Shown here: piece by piece, positions 36,288-45,940 of the stretch
How the letters are laid out: each line of letters begins with the position of its first letter
Position numbering within the stretch: position 1 is the first letter of the stretch
From: Bacteroidaceae bacterium
Lineage (GTDB): Bacteria; Bacteroidota; Bacteroidia; Bacteroidales; Bacteroidaceae
NCBI GenBank assembly: GCA_017521285.1
Contig: JAFXDG010000036.1
Coordinates: 1-64,000, forward strand
Reading direction: 5' to 3'
Length of the DNA stretch: 64,000 bases
Notes under the pieces: model-generated
The model's database searches: none
Told to the model about the DNA's origin: nothing
What the model saw: the letters and a program-made list of their open reading frames with translations, nothing else
Made by a program: the position numbers and the translations under genes

Positions 36288-37505
36288 TCACTCTTCACTT
36301 ATATGCAGTCTGTGCCCCATCCGGTCCTGTTTGGTCTTCAGGTAGCGTTCGTTGTACTGGTTGGGCTTTACTTCAATGGGTACAATCTCTTTGATTGTCA
36401 GTCCGTAGGCTTCCAGTCCGATGCGTTTGATAGGATTGTTGGTCAGCAGGCGCATCTGGCGCACACCGATGGAACGCAGGATTTCGGCTCCCACGCCATA
36501 GTCGCGTTCGTCAGCCTTGAATCCCAGGCAGAGGTTGGCATCCACCGTGTCCATTCCCTCTTCCTGCAGTTTGTAGGCACGCATCTTGTTCATCAGTCCG
36601 ATGCCGCGTCCCTCTTGTTGCAGATATACGACTACGCCTTTTCCTTCCTGCTCGATCATCTGCATGGCCTTGTGCAATTGGGCGCCACAGTCACAGCGTG
36701 CCGAGCCCAAGATGTCCCCCGTGGCGCATGATGAGTGTACACGCACCAGTATCGGCTCATTCTCGTCCCAGGTTCCTTTGATGAGGGCCATGTGTTCCAG
36801 ACCGTTTGACTTTTGGCGGAAAGCAATCAGTCGGAAATGTCCGTCGGCTGTCGGCATATCCACTTCCACGCCCTGTTCCACCATTGATTCTTGTTTCAGG
36901 CGGTAAGCTATCAGGTCGCGGATGGCAATGATTTTGATGCCGAAGCGCTGGGCTACCTCCTGCAGTTGGGGCATACGGGCCATGGTGCCGTCTTCGTTCA
37001 TGATTTCAATGAGGGCGGCAGCGGGGCGCAGTCCGGCCAACCGTGCCAGGTCAATAGCTGCTTCGGTATGTCCGGCGCGGCGCAACACACCCTTGTCCTG
37101 TGCGTACAGGGGGCTGATGTGTCCGGGGCGGCCGAAGGTGGCAGCTGTGGATGCGGGGTCTGAAAGTGCCAGGATGGTAGCGGCCCGGTCGTTGGCCGAA
37201 ACACCCGTGGTGCATCCTTCCAGTTTATCTACCGTTACGGTAAACGGTGTGCCCAAGATGGATGTGTTGCGGCTCACCTGATGCTCCAGTTCCAACTCTT
37301 CACAGCGCGAGATGGGCAGCGGGGCACACAGTACTCCTCGTCCATAAGTAACCATGAAGTTTACTTTCTCGGGAGTGATCTTCTCGGCTGCCACAATAAA
37401 GTCCCCTTCATTCTCGCGGTCTTCGTCATCGACCACAATCAGGAACTTGCCTTCGCGGAAGTCTTCAATCGCTTCTTCAATCGTATTTAGTCTGAATGAA
37501 TCCAT
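36288..37505 (-). CDS. ribBA: Bifunctional DHBP synthase / GTP cyclohydrolase II
   Basis: Supplies both branches of riboflavin synthesis. The N-terminal half is 3,4-dihydroxy-2-butanone 4-phosphate synthase with the acidic loop [10 protein letters not shown] at residues 26-35 and [10 protein letters not shown]. The C-terminal half is GTP cyclohydrolase II with zinc ligands Cys260, Cys271 and Cys273 ([18 protein letters not shown]) and QQEGRGIGL. The SSCATGD version of the zinc loop differs from the HSECLTGD of enterobacteria but keeps the ligands. 405 residues, full length. It lies in a same-strand run with lptF/G and aspC; no FMN riboswitch is visible in its 54-base upstream gap. Confidence 0.96.
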   Translation of the reverse strand: MDSFRLNTIEEAIEDFREGKFLIVVDDEDRENEGDFIVAAEKITPEKVNFMVTYGRGVLCAPLPISRCEELELEHQVSRNTSILGTPFTVTVDKLEGCTTGVSANDRAATILALSDPASTAATFGRPGHISPLYAQDKGVLRRAGHTEAAIDLARLAGLRPAAALIEIMNEDGTMARMPQLQEVAQRFGIKIIAIRDLIAYRLKQESMVEQGVEVDMPTADGHFRLIAFRQKSNGLEHMALIKGTWDENEPILVRVHSSCATGDILGSARCDCGAQLHKAMQMIEQEGKGVVVYLQQEGRGIGLMNKMRAYKLQEEGMDTVDANLCLGFKADERDYGVGAEILRSIGVRQMRLLTNNPIKRIGLEAYGLTIKEIVPIEVKPNQYNERYLKTKQDRMGHRLHISEE

Positions 37506-37559
37506 TTGTTATTGTTTTATAGTTATAGTGGCTATGGAATCTGTGGATTCCTATAGTTG

Positions 37560-39461
37560 TTATAGCTCTTTTATCCTTTCCATTATTTTCTGGTTGGTCT
37601 CCTCAATCTTCTTCAAATCCTTGTCCAACCGGCGGCCGAACATCCAGATGCGCAGGTAGAAGATGAGTCCGACGGGGACTATCAGTCCGCACAACACATT
37701 CAGCCACTGGTGTCCCGATGGGCTCTTGTGGGCGCTGACTGACACGATGGGGTATTCGTTCAGCGCGTTCAGCACTTGCGTGTCGGTGCTGTTGCCCAAG
37801 GTCTCGATGATGCTTTCCAGCTCGTCGCTGATCTGTTGTATCACGGTGTCATCCTCGTTGCGGGTAAAGATGCGCAGGTAGTTGGGAGCGCGGTCAAACC
37901 GCTCTTGGGCGGCGTATGCCTCACACCGTTGGCTGAGTGTTTCCAACCGGCCATATACTTCCGGATAGTCGGGGTCTTCAATGATGACCTCTTTCTTGAA
38001 GATATGCCGTTTGCTTCTGAGTCCCAACAGTTTCATGAAGAAAGCCTTGTAGGCATCTATGTTGAACACCACCGAATCGCCGTTGGCCTTGTAGGTGAGC
38101 CAGGCTCCCAATGGTATCAGCACCAGGGAACTGATCCACACACCGAACCACATCTGCAGTTCTCCTTCGCGTGCCATCTTCGAGCCGGTGTTTTCGATAA
38201 TGTAGTAGAAGATGAACAGTACCACCGAGATGATGACCGGCATACCCAATCCTCCCTTTCGGATGATGGCTCCCAAGGGGGCACCGATGAAGAAGAAGAT
38301 AAGGCAGGCCAGGGAGAGTGTGATTTTGCCCCACCACTCTTTCTGGTGGCGGCGTATGTTCTTGTCACCGTCGCTGGTGATGTAGCTCTTCATGGCCAGT
38401 TCCGAACTCTGTGTCTGCGCCCGGCTGAGGGCACTCTGTATCAGTTGTTCCCGTTTCTTGTGGCTCTGTACGTTGAACAGGCTGTCCATGTTGATATGGC
38501 GTGCCTGGCTCTCCAATCGGGTGGAGTCAACGGAGGTCAGTTCGGGTTTCTTGTAGGTGATTTTCCGCGAGTCGGTGTAGTAGTCGCGTCCGATGCTGTC
38601 GAAACGGGCGGTCATACTGTCGATACTGTGTCCCAAGTCAACCATACCTTTGGCGGCAGCCTGATTGCTCAGTACGCTGGCATCCATTTGGTTGAAGTTC
38701 GCGTCAAATTCGATGAGCGAATGTTTCTCGCGGAATGTCTCCCGGCGATAGGGCACATTCTTTTGTGCCATGCTCTGTGTCTTCAGGTTCTCGAACTGCT
38801 CCCCGCTGTACAGGTGCAGGTTCAGGAATTTCTTGTCCGGCGTCATCTCCATGCGTCCCGAGTCGGCCACAATGATATGTGCATTCTCAAATCCGTCGCT
38901 CAGGTTGTATATCATCACGTCGTACAGCATACCCGTTTCCTTGTTCTTCTTCTCCACGTACAGGTTGTATCCGTCCAGTTCGTGGTAGAAGGCCCCTTCG
39001 GGAATATCCAGTTCGGGCGACTTCTGTTTCATGGAGAATATCAGGGCATACAGTTCCGTTGTGGCCCGTGGGCCGATGACGTTCTGGAAGTAGAAGGAGA
39101 TGCAACTGATGACTGTCACCACCACTATAAGTGGCCGCATGACCTTGATGAGCGGGATGCCGGCCGCCTTCATGGCTAACAGTTCGCACCGTTCGCCGAA
39201 GTTTCCGAAGGTGATGAGGGTGGCTAACAGGATGGCCAGTGGCAGGCTCATGGGGATGAGCATCAGGGCCGAATAGAAGAAGAATTGAGCCAATACCCAT
39301 ATTTCCAGACCTTTTCCTACCAAATCCTCAATCTTTTGCCAGAGGAATTGCATCATGAAGATGAACAGGCATACGAGGAATGTGCCCACAAACAGTAGCA
39401 GGAAACTCTTGATGACGAACAGGTATAACTTCTTTATGCGTAGCATTTCTTTTGTTTTCAC
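37560..39461 (-). CDS. LptF/LptG-family permease (YjgP/YjgQ)
   Basis: Inner-membrane subunit of the lipopolysaccharide export ABC transporter. Three N-terminal membrane segments ([54 protein letters not shown]), a periplasmic beta-rich part with [16 protein letters not shown] and EQFENLKTQ, then three membrane segments near residues 375-460 ([19 protein letters not shown]). A further C-terminal region ends in one more hydrophobic stretch ([20 protein letters not shown]). At 633 residues it is much longer than the roughly 360-residue proteobacterial form, which is usual in Bacteroidetes. The start could also be Met6. It follows the START-like gene by 90 bases. Confidence 0.92.
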   Translation of the reverse strand: MKTKEMLRIKKLYLFVIKSFLLLFVGTFLVCLFIFMMQFLWQKIEDLVGKGLEIWVLAQFFFYSALMLIPMSLPLAILLATLITFGNFGERCELLAMKAAGIPLIKVMRPLIVVVTVISCISFYFQNVIGPRATTELYALIFSMKQKSPELDIPEGAFYHELDGYNLYVEKKNKETGMLYDVMIYNLSDGFENAHIIVADSGRMEMTPDKKFLNLHLYSGEQFENLKTQSMAQKNVPYRRETFREKHSLIEFDANFNQMDASVLSNQAAAKGMVDLGHSIDSMTARFDSIGRDYYTDSRKITYKKPELTSVDSTRLESQARHINMDSLFNVQSHKKREQLIQSALSRAQTQSSELAMKSYITSDGDKNIRRHQKEWWGKITLSLACLIFFFIGAPLGAIIRKGGLGMPVIISVVLFIFYYIIENTGSKMAREGELQMWFGVWISSLVLIPLGAWLTYKANGDSVVFNIDAYKAFFMKLLGLRSKRHIFKKEVIIEDPDYPEVYGRLETLSQRCEAYAAQERFDRAPNYLRIFTRNEDDTVIQQISDELESIIETLGNSTDTQVLNALNEYPIVSVSAHKSPSGHQWLNVLCGLIVPVGLIFYLRIWMFGRRLDKDLKKIEETNQKIMERIKEL

Positions 39462-39551
39462 GCGTTTCAGCGTGCAAAATTACTACAAAAAGGGCAGAAG
39501 ACCGCCCTGTTTTTGTAGTTTTTATGAAATAATTCGTTCCAGGTTCTTGGC

Positions 39552-39938
39552 TTACATGCCGCACAGACGCATCAGTTGGTTCACTTCGGTGTTCCACAGG
39601 TCTGTCAGTTCCTCCACCTCGTCCTCTTCGGCAAAGTCGGTTATCAGCAAGGTATAGTCCCCTGTCAGTTCGTTGTATTCCATGCGCAGCTCGAAATAGC
39701 TTTTGGGATTTTCATCGTCCAGCCAGTGGAAGCGTACGAACGAGTTGGTGCGGTGGTGGGTCATTTCGGCTTGTCGGATTTCCTCTTTGCTCCATTCGAA
39801 GGTGTAGATGCGGTCTTCCACGGTCACATTGTCAGCCATCCAGGTTTGTAGTCCGGTGGGGGTGCCTATGGCGTTCCACAGGATGGGGCCGGATACGGCG
39901 TTGAGGCTGTATTCAAGGTTGAATTTTCTTTTTGTCAT
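39552..39938 (-). CDS. Small START-like domain protein
   Basis: 128 residues, cytoplasmic. The pattern of an initial strand FNLEYSLNAVSGPILWNAIGTP, GLQTWMADNVTV, YTFEWSKEE and a closing amphipathic helix (VEELTDLWNTEVNQLMRLCG) fits the START/AHSA1-like helix-grip fold. In this phylum it is commonly found before an LptF/G gene. Ligand and role are unknown. It is the first gene of the minus-strand cluster, so its promoter should lie in 39939-40070, where the DNA is AT-rich but shows no clean box. Confidence 0.8.
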   Translation of the reverse strand: MTKRKFNLEYSLNAVSGPILWNAIGTPTGLQTWMADNVTVEDRIYTFEWSKEEIRQAEMTHHRTNSFVRFHWLDDENPKSYFELRMEYNELTGDYTLLITDFAEEDEVEELTDLWNTEVNQLMRLCGM

Positions 39939-40071
39939 AATGCTTGTTTTGTTTACGGCTACAAATTAAATGTTTTTTTCTTATATATAAGGTATATATG
40001 CGCATCTTTTTGCTCTTTTTTGGATATATATGTTTTTTTTGCTCCGTTTCTGAATAAAAAAGTGCAAAAAG

Positions 40072-40103
40072 TTTGGTCGTTTCAAAAGAAAGGCCTACCT
40101 TTG
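40072..40103 (+). promoter_or_regulatory. Promoter of the tRNA gene
   Basis: TTTG at 40072-40075 and TACCTTTG at 40096-40103 with exactly 20 bases between are a textbook Bacteroidetes sigma-ABfr promoter, 18 bases before the tRNA. Confidence 0.85.
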
Positions 40104-40121
40104 CACCCGCAAACGAAAAAT

Positions 40122-40195
40122 GGCGGGATAGCTCAGCTGGTTAGAGCGCATGATTCATAATCATGAGGTCCCCGGTTCAATCCCGGGTCCCGCTA
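40122..40195 (+). tRNA. tRNA with CAT anticodon, elongator Met type
   Basis: 74 bases ending in discriminator A; CCA is not encoded. Acceptor stem GGCGGGA/TCCCGCT with one G-U pair, D-arm GCTC/GAGC, anticodon stem CATGA/TCATG with loop TTCATAA (CAT at 40156-40158), T-arm CCCGG-TTCAATC-CCGGG. It lacks the three G-C pairs in the anticodon stem and the mismatched first pair of initiator tRNA, so it is not fMet. Elongator Met is the simplest reading; the lysidine-modified Ile2 tRNA has the same gene anticodon and is not ruled out. Confidence 0.9.
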
Positions 40196-40207
40196 CAGGA
40201 GAGGAAG

Positions 40208-40239
40208 AGAGTCGCGTCGCATGATGTGGCTCTTTTTTT
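40208..40239 (+). terminator. Terminator of the tRNA gene
   Basis: AGAGTCGCGTC (40208-40218) pairs with GATGTGGCTCT (40223-40233) using several G-U pairs, followed by seven T. Confidence 0.75.
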
Positions 40240-40287
40240 GTATTCTTTCAGGTCTTCTCAAAGGTACGGAAATGTACAAAAACTATT

Positions 40288-40631
40288 TGATTTTTTTAGA
40301 CGCGGATGACGCGGATGACGCGGATTTTTATGTTCATGTCCAATAAATAGGATGTCAATTTGTCGTACCTGCTTTTAAAAAAGATTTATTTTTTTCTATC
40401 CTTGTCATTCTGAGGACGATAGAACGAAGAATCTGAATACGTCAGCATAGCTGTTTTTTGCTTGCGGCTACAGATTTTTTCACTATGTTCAACAACTCGT
40501 CTTCACTGCGTTCAGAACGACAGAAACAGCATGGGGAATAATTGAAAAATGTACAACAAATAGCCATCATGCTTATCGGGTACAAACATAAAAATCCGCG
40601 TTATCTGCGTCATCTGCGTCTGAAAAAATCA
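40288..40631. repeat. Long inverted-repeat (MITE-like) element 1
   Basis: 47-base arms at 40288-40334 and 40585-40631 are imperfect reverse complements. The left arm holds three copies of GACGCGGAT in tandem and the right arm the complementary ATCCGCGT/ATCTGCGTC series. Inside is a second, weaker inverted pair, GTCATTCTGAGGACG...GAAGAATCTG against CTACAGATTTTTTCACT...GTTCAGAACGACAG, which resembles element 2. The 621-base tRNA-to-lyase gap contains this element and otherwise only the tRNA terminator and a promoter box. No open reading frame of note. Confidence 0.7.
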
Positions 40632-40753
40632 AGCAGTTGCATTTTGCACAACCTCAAACCTCAGCCGTAAATACTCCGAACCTTGAACCGAACAGGAAAT
40701 GTTAATAAATCATTTATTCTTCCTAAAAAAATACAAGTTGTTCAAATATCGCG

Positions 40754-40761
40754 TATCTTTG
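40754..40761 (+). promoter_or_regulatory. Probable promoter -7 box of the lyase gene
   Basis: TATCTTTG fits TAnnTTTG and lies 56 bases before the ATG at 40817. No good -33 box at the expected spacing. Confidence 0.45.
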
Positions 40762-40816
40762 TCCCGATTAAGGAATTGTTATAATCGGAAACAACTAATA
40801 GTAGAAAATATTGACC

Positions 40817-43800
40817 ATGAAGAAATTCTTATTGCTTATTGTATCGGCATTGATGTGTATGGCTCCGGCCACCGCACAGCGTGTAATGGAAAATCTTGAC
40901 CGTGGCTTGGTGGCCATGAAGAAAGGGAACGGGGTCTATCTCAGCTGGCGCCTGTTGGGACAGGAGTGGTACGACGTGAATTACAATGTCTATCGCGACG
41001 GTACGCGCCTGAATGCCGAGCCTTTGGCCACTTCCAACTATTACGATGCAAGTGGCACGACTTCAGCCTCATATACCGTGCGTGCCGTTGTGCGTGGGGT
41101 GGAGCAAGAGGATTGTAAGGCCGTCACCCCTTGGAAGGCCCAGTATATGGACATCCCCATGCAACCGGTAAAGACCGCTGCGGGTGTGGATATCACGGGT
41201 AAATACACCCTCAACGATGCCAGTGCGGCCGACCTCGACGGCGATGGCGACTATGAACTGATTGTCAAGCGTCAGAACACCGACTTTACCAAGGCCAACA
41301 CGGCTTATACGCTCTTTCAGGCCTATACCCTTGAAGGTACATTGTTGTGGACCATCAATGTGGGTCCCAATATGATAAACGCCAGTCATGTGGAGACTAA
41401 CTGTATGGCCTACGACTTCAATATGGATGGTAAGGCAGAGGTGGTCATCCGACTGACCGATGGCAGTATCCTGCCCGACGGAACCACAGTGGGCAATGCT
41501 ACGGTGAACTACCGCCCGACCAGCTATTCCGATGGCAACATGGTCTATCAGACACAGGGCGACGAGTGGCTCTATGTGCTTGAGGGCGAGACGGGTGCTG
41601 TGATTGACAACGTGAAGTTCGACGAGACAACCAACAATCTGGCCCGTCGCAGTGCTGCCTTCTGGTGGGGCAACAACAGCAAGGCATACGGTCACCGTGC
41701 CAACAAGTTCCACTTCGGTGCGCCCTATCTGGACGGCCGCAAGCCCAGCATCTATGTGGGACGCGGATGCTATACCAACATCCACATGGCTACGTTCGAC
41801 TTGGTGGACAACAAGTTGAAACTCCGTTGGACATACGCCAACGACAATTCGGGTAGCAAATTCTACGGACAGGGCTATCACAACTTCTCCATTGTGGATG
41901 TGGACGAAGACGGACGCGACGAAATCTGCCACGGCAACATGGTGATTGACGAATATGGAAAGGAACTCAGTTCGACAGGGTTGGGACATGGCGATGCACA
42001 GCACTATGGCGACCTGGATCCCTATCGTAAGGGAATCGAAGGGTTCCGTTGCTTGGAAGACAATCCCGGAGCTGTCTTTGTGGATGCTGCCACCAATGAG
42101 ATTCTCTTCCGTTGGATGCGCGGACGTGACAATGGCCGTGCGTTGGCCGGAAACTTTACCGACAATTGGCCGGGAGCCGAAATGTGGACAACCGACGGCA
42201 AGCTGTGGAGCGCCTCGCTCAGCCGTGGTGCTGACGAGACGGTGGCCAACTCTGCTCCGGGTGTCACCATGAACTTCCGCATCTATTGGGATGGTGACAT
42301 TCTGGAAGAGTCGTTCGACTATGTGAACGGCTATGATACCGATGGTGCGGTCTTCAAATACGGTAATTCGTCGCCCATTTTCACCACTTCGGGATGTGCC
42401 ACCAATAACCATACCAAGGGAAATCCCTGTATTCAGGCCGACCTTTTTGGCGACTGGCGCGAGGAAATGGTGCTCCGTACTTCGGACAACAAGAACCTGC
42501 GTATCTATACAACGACGGATGTGACCGCGCATCGCAACTATACCCTGATGCACGACAAACAGTACCGTCAGGCCATCTACTGGCAGATGTCGGGATACAA
42601 CCAGCCTCCTCATGTCAGCTATTTCTTGGGTAAGGCCGAAGGTATCACCGTGCCCCCTCCTCCTGTGATGGATAATGGCCGTACCGTGGTGACCGGTGCC
42701 ATTACGGCCGACCATACCGGCCAGCATGTGCTGCTGACCGATGAAGCCGGAGGCGAAGTGAATGTGGCCGAAGGTGCTGCTCCCTACATCCTGACCGTCA
42801 ACGGCTTGAAGAAAGATTGGACCTTGAAGGGTGCTGCCTTTGCCGGTGACATGCGTCTCGTCAAGCAGGGACAGGCGGCGCTCACCTTCAGTGGTGATCA
42901 GGCCTATACTGGTGTGACCGAACTGTGGGAGGGAGTGACCAACTTCGAAGGCTCGCTCCAAAGCCCGGTGTGGGTGAACCGTTTTGCCGAACTCAATACC
43001 GCTGCTATATATAATAAAGGTATAACGATGGAGTACGGAGCCATCCTCCGTGTGGCCGGTGCCGACAATAAGGGTACTGTTACAGCCTCCGACCTTAATC
43101 TGAAGAAGGGTGCTGTGGTGGAACTGGATATCTATTCCGACGACTTCTCTGCTGATAAAGTATCTGTGAACAATAAGCTGGCCTTGTCAGCCGGGACGGT
43201 GTTCCGTTTCGTGCAACACAACAAGGCGGGTGATTCGGCTCCTGCTGCCGGTGATTATCTGATAGCCGAAGCAGGTGAGATTTCGGGCAGTCTCGCCAAT
43301 GTGACCATCGAGGGCTTGCAGGGTGTCTCTTGTGAGTTGAAGCAGGAAGGCGGCAAAGTCTTTTTGTCTGTGGCTGCCATGCGCTCGGCCGGAAGCATCC
43401 TGTGGAGTGGTGTGCAGGGCAATGTGTGGGACCTCTTTGCCACCGAGAACTTCCTGTTGGATGCACAGGGCACTACGTTTGTGACGGGTGACAGTGTGGT
43501 ATTCGACGAGACGGCAACCGTCAGGACTGTGACCATCAATGAAGAGGTGGTGCCTGCAGCCGTAGTGGTGAAGGGCGATGCCGACTATACCTTCCAGGGT
43601 AAGGGAAACATTGGTGGCGGCGCTTCGTTCCACAAGGAAGGCACAGGCACGCTGACCGTCAACAATGTGAATGACTATACTGGCAAGACGGTCATTTCGG
43701 GTGGAATGGTGAAACCCGCTTCGTTGGCTACAGCCCAGAGTGCCGGTGCATTGGGCGCTCTCAGCAACGATGCCGGGAATTTTGTGATGGAGCATGGGGC

Positions 43801-45253
43801 AGTTATGGTCACTACGGGTGACATCTTCCAGGAAAGTCCCATGACAATGGGCGAGGGTGGCGGTGTGTTCACTGTCAACAGCGGCAACCTCCATCTGAAG
43901 GGACTTATCAAGGGAACTACGCTTACCAAGAACGGTGCCGGTACGTTGCAGATTTATGGCCGTCCCAATTCCTATAAGAAAACCATCATCAACGGTGGAA
44001 CATTGAAGGTTGCCGAAGAGTATAATAGTACTACCAATGGCCGTTTGGGCGATACCATTGTGTTCAACAATGGTGTGCTCCAGTGTCTCGACAACTCCTA
44101 TTCATACAGTAGCGCTTCCTGGAATATCGTGGTGCCCGAGGGTAAGAATGGAACTATCCGCCTCGACGGACGCTGCAACTACACCGGTTCGCTCACCGGC
44201 GCCGGCACGTTGAATGTCTATATTCCCTATGTGCGTACCTATTTGCAGGGTAACTGGTCGAAGTTTGCCGGAACCATTGTCTGCTCACAAAGCTCCAGTG
44301 GAGACTTTACGTTCGACAACAGCTACGGCCTGCCTCTTGCTACGCTCAGTGTGACTGAGGGATGTACGGTGCGCAACAATAAGAATACAAACATGAAGAT
44401 TGCCGCTGCCGAAGGTTCGGGCACATTGGGTGGCGATCATGGATGGACCATCGGTAATGACAGTGAAGAAATCAACCGCTTCAGTGGAAAGATTGCAGGA
44501 AAAGGCTCGCTCACGAAAGTGGGAAGCAACACACTGCAGCTTTCTGGCGAAAACACCTATACGGGAGCTACGAACGTGAATGCCGGAACATTGACGATTT
44601 CCAACAGAGGTAAGACGGTCAGTGCTACGGGTACAGGTGTGCTGACCGTCAAGAATGGCGGAACATTCACAGGTAACGGTTACATCGGAAACAGCGTAGT
44701 CTCCATAGCCAGTGGTGGTCTGCTCATTCCGGGCGCCTACAACATCGGTTCGCTCACTATGCCTTCGGCGCTCAACCTGCAGGTGGGAGGCGCTATCGAA
44801 TGGCGGTTGAACAGTGCCAAGAGTGTGGCTACCCTGAAGGAGGTGAAGACCATGACACTGAACGGAACTTTGCGCGTCACCTTGAAAGAGGGATATACTC
44901 CCGCTCTGGGCGACAGCTTCAGCTTGTGGAGCTGTAATGCAGTGAGCGAGAACAGTGTGCCTACACTGGAATTGCCCGAATTGCCCGAAGGACTGGCATG
45001 GGATACTACCGACTTGCTGACGACTACAGGCACATTGCGCGTAATGGATGCTACCGGATTGCGCCTGACTGCATGGGATGAACCGGTGCAGGCCACAGTC
45101 TTTACACTGGAAGGTGTGGCTGTTGAGTCATTCGAGGCTCCTTACAACCAGGTGGCTGAGACTTTGTTGGCAACCTCTTTGCCTCGTGGTCTCTACATCG
45201 TAAAGATGGACGGCCAGAATGGCAGTGGTGCCATCAAGGTGATGAAGGAGTAA
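40817..45253 (+). CDS. PL11-type rhamnogalacturonan endolyase fused to a beta-solenoid and a sorting-like tail
   Basis: Cleaves the rhamnogalacturonan I backbone by beta-elimination outside the cytoplasm. The start is the ATG at 40817; an in-frame TTG at 40811 is not needed. Signal peptide ends APATAQ. Residues about 20-610 form the PL11 (YesW-like) catalytic beta-propeller: RVMENLDRGLVAMKKGNGVYLSWR..., calcium-type loops ADLDGDGDYELIVKRQ and VDEDGRDEICHGNM, and GDWREEMVLRT near the end. After a proline-rich linker (PPPPV) about 750 residues of beta-solenoid follow with autotransporter-type repeats near residues 680, 939, 1035 and 1232 (for example LTKVGSNTLQLSGENTYTG). The C-terminus (TVFTLEGVAVESF...LPRGLYIVKM) resembles type 9 sorting tails. 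PL11 enzymes are usually about 600 residues, so the extension is unusual. Confidence 0.9.
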   Translation: MKKFLLLIVSALMCMAPATAQRVMENLDRGLVAMKKGNGVYLSWRLLGQEWYDVNYNVYRDGTRLNAEPLATSNYYDASGTTSASYTVRAVVRGVEQEDCKAVTPWKAQYMDIPMQPVKTAAGVDITGKYTLNDASAADLDGDGDYELIVKRQNTDFTKANTAYTLFQAYTLEGTLLWTINVGPNMINASHVETNCMAYDFNMDGKAEVVIRLTDGSILPDGTTVGNATVNYRPTSYSDGNMVYQTQGDEWLYVLEGETGAVIDNVKFDETTNNLARRSAAFWWGNNSKAYGHRANKFHFGAPYLDGRKPSIYVGRGCYTNIHMATFDLVDNKLKLRWTYANDNSGSKFYGQGYHNFSIVDVDEDGRDEICHGNMVIDEYGKELSSTGLGHGDAQHYGDLDPYRKGIEGFRCLEDNPGAVFVDAATNEILFRWMRGRDNGRALAGNFTDNWPGAEMWTTDGKLWSASLSRGADETVANSAPGVTMNFRIYWDGDILEESFDYVNGYDTDGAVFKYGNSSPIFTTSGCATNNHTKGNPCIQADLFGDWREEMVLRTSDNKNLRIYTTTDVTAHRNYTLMHDKQYRQAIYWQMSGYNQPPHVSYFLGKAEGITVPPPPVMDNGRTVVTGAITADHTGQHVLLTDEAGGEVNVAEGAAPYILTVNGLKKDWTLKGAAFAGDMRLVKQGQAALTFSGDQAYTGVTELWEGVTNFEGSLQSPVWVNRFAELNTAAIYNKGITMEYGAILRVAGADNKGTVTASDLNLKKGAVVELDIYSDDFSADKVSVNNKLALSAGTVFRFVQHNKAGDSAPAAGDYLIAEAGEISGSLANVTIEGLQGVSCELKQEGGKVFLSVAAMRSAGSILWSGVQGNVWDLFATENFLLDAQGTTFVTGDSVVFDETATVRTVTINEEVVPAAVVVKGDADYTFQGKGNIGGGASFHKEGTGTLTVNNVNDYTGKTVISGGMVKPASLATAQSAGALGALSNDAGNFVMEHGAVMVTTGDIFQESPMTMGEGGGVFTVNSGNLHLKGLIKGTTLTKNGAGTLQIYGRPNSYKKTIINGGTLKVAEEYNSTTNGRLGDTIVFNNGVLQCLDNSYSYSSASWNIVVPEGKNGTIRLDGRCNYTGSLTGAGTLNVYIPYVRTYLQGNWSKFAGTIVCSQSSSGDFTFDNSYGLPLATLSVTEGCTVRNNKNTNMKIAAAEGSGTLGGDHGWTIGNDSEEINRFSGKIAGKGSLTKVGSNTLQLSGENTYTGATNVNAGTLTISNRGKTVSATGTGVLTVKNGGTFTGNGYIGNSVVSIASGGLLIPGAYNIGSLTMPSALNLQVGGAIEWRLNSAKSVATLKEVKTMTLNGTLRVTLKEGYTPALGDSFSLWSCNAVSENSVPTLELPELPEGLAWDTTDLLTTTGTLRVMDATGLRLTAWDEPVQATVFTLEGVAVESFEAPYNQVAETLLATSLPRGLYIVKMDGQNGSGAIKVMKE

Positions 45254-45350
45254 GGTCTAAGGTCTGAGGTCTGGGGTCAAAGGTCAAGGGTCAAGCCATC
45301 AGCCATCATCTGAGGACGTTTGCTGTAGGGGCGAACCGATGTGTTCGCCC
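45254..45350 (+). repeat. AAGGTCT heptad tract and GGGCGAAC hairpin after the lyase
   Basis: Directly after the stop codon, 45254-45297 consists of degenerate seven-base units of the AAGGTCT/GGGTCAA type. GGGCGAAC (45329-45336) and GTTCGCCC (45343-45350) then form an eight-base hairpin followed by AAAA, so it reads better as a terminator on the minus strand. Confidence 0.5.
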
Positions 45351-45377
45351 AAAACTGCGGAGACTATCTACAATTGA

Positions 45378-45547
45378 GGGTGTGTCAAAATGCGGTCTCT
45401 GTCATTCTGAACGAAGTGAAGAATCTGTAAACGTTTTACCAAACTGCTAATATGCTTACGCTTACAGATTCTTCGCTACGCTCAGAATGACAAGAGACCG
45501 TCAGAAAATAACAATAAAAGAGCGCATTTGTATTTTTGACACCCCCC
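45378..45547. repeat. Long inverted-repeat (MITE-like) element 2
   Basis: Outer ends GGGTGTGTCAAAATGCG and GCGCATTTGTATTTTTGACACC, and inner arms 45394-45430 and 45462-45499 (GGTCTCTGTCATTCTGAACG... against ...CGCTCAGAATGACAAGAGACC), make the whole 170 bases an extended palindrome. The inner GTCATTCTGA...GAAGAATCTG part matches that of element 1. It encodes nothing. Confidence 0.75.
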
Positions 45548-45577
45548 CTACTGGCGGAGATGGCCTTTATCTACAAG

Positions 45578-45652
45578 AAAGTTGGGCTTGCGAAACATGA
45601 ATAATCAAGAATAGGGGGCTGTTAGTGTTAGGCGGAAACTAATAGCCCCCCT
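45578..45652. repeat. Shared 35-base repeat followed by a hairpin
   Basis: 45578-45612 repeats the end of the intra-operon element at 10694-10728. It is followed by AGGGGGCTGTTAGT (45613-45626) pairing with ACTAATAGCCCCCCT (45638-45652), a strong hairpin without a T-run. Confidence 0.5.
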
Positions 45653-45732
45653 CCTTTCCCTACAATAACCCCTCCCTTTCCCGCTCTTTTTTTAGTTATT
45701 TGTGTCCGAACACGGTTTTTTTTATAAAAAGG

Positions 45733-45764
45733 TTTGGAGAATAGTTATTTTTAGTTTACCTTTG
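45733..45764 (+). promoter_or_regulatory. Promoter of the secreted protein gene at 45941
   Basis: TTTG at 45733-45736 and TACCTTTG at 45757-45764, 20 bases apart, match the consensus fully and equal the tRNA promoter in both boxes. Transcription would start near 45771, leaving a leader of about 170 bases. Confidence 0.8.
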
Positions 45765-45816
45765 CCGCCATATTAACTATAAATCTTAAAAAATAAGCCA
45801 ACCTTAGAAAAAGAAA

Positions 45817-45891
45817 ATGTACTCAAGAAGGAGGCTCGCTCTTTCACGGAAACTCTCTGCATACTCTTTTTTATATTATGCAATTATTTAA
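45817..45891 (+). CDS. Possible 24-residue leader peptide in the long 5' UTR
   Basis: ATG at 45817 opens a short frame ending TAA at 45889-45891. It begins MYSRRRLALSRKL and ends in a hydrophobic FLYYAII. It lies between the consensus promoter and the gene at 45941. The arginine-rich start is unusual, and the frame could be chance. If translated it may regulate the downstream gene; there is no direct evidence. Confidence 0.3.
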   Translation: MYSRRRLALSRKLSAYSFLYYAII

Positions 45892-45940
45892 CTAATTAGC
45901 CGAATTTGGAGAGTGGATAGGCGAATAAAAAACAAAAGCT

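Noticed and set aside
37776..39179. 467-residue plus-strand open frame over the LptF/G gene
   Set aside because: Shadow of the permease; no membrane segments or family motifs.
40122..40195. Initiator tRNA-fMet
   Set aside because: The anticodon stem lacks the three G-C pairs and the acceptor end is paired, so it is an elongator-type tRNA.
40300..40325. Possible CRISPR start from tandem GACGCGGAT units
   Set aside because: Units are adjacent without spacers, only three copies, and no cas genes are in the window.
40699..40899. 66-residue plus-strand frame before the lyase
   Set aside because: It overlaps the promoter box and the lyase start in another frame and shows no family features.
41069..42961. 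630-residue minus-strand open frame over the PL11 gene
   Set aside because: Shadow of the lyase; low-complexity His/Gly/Val composition.
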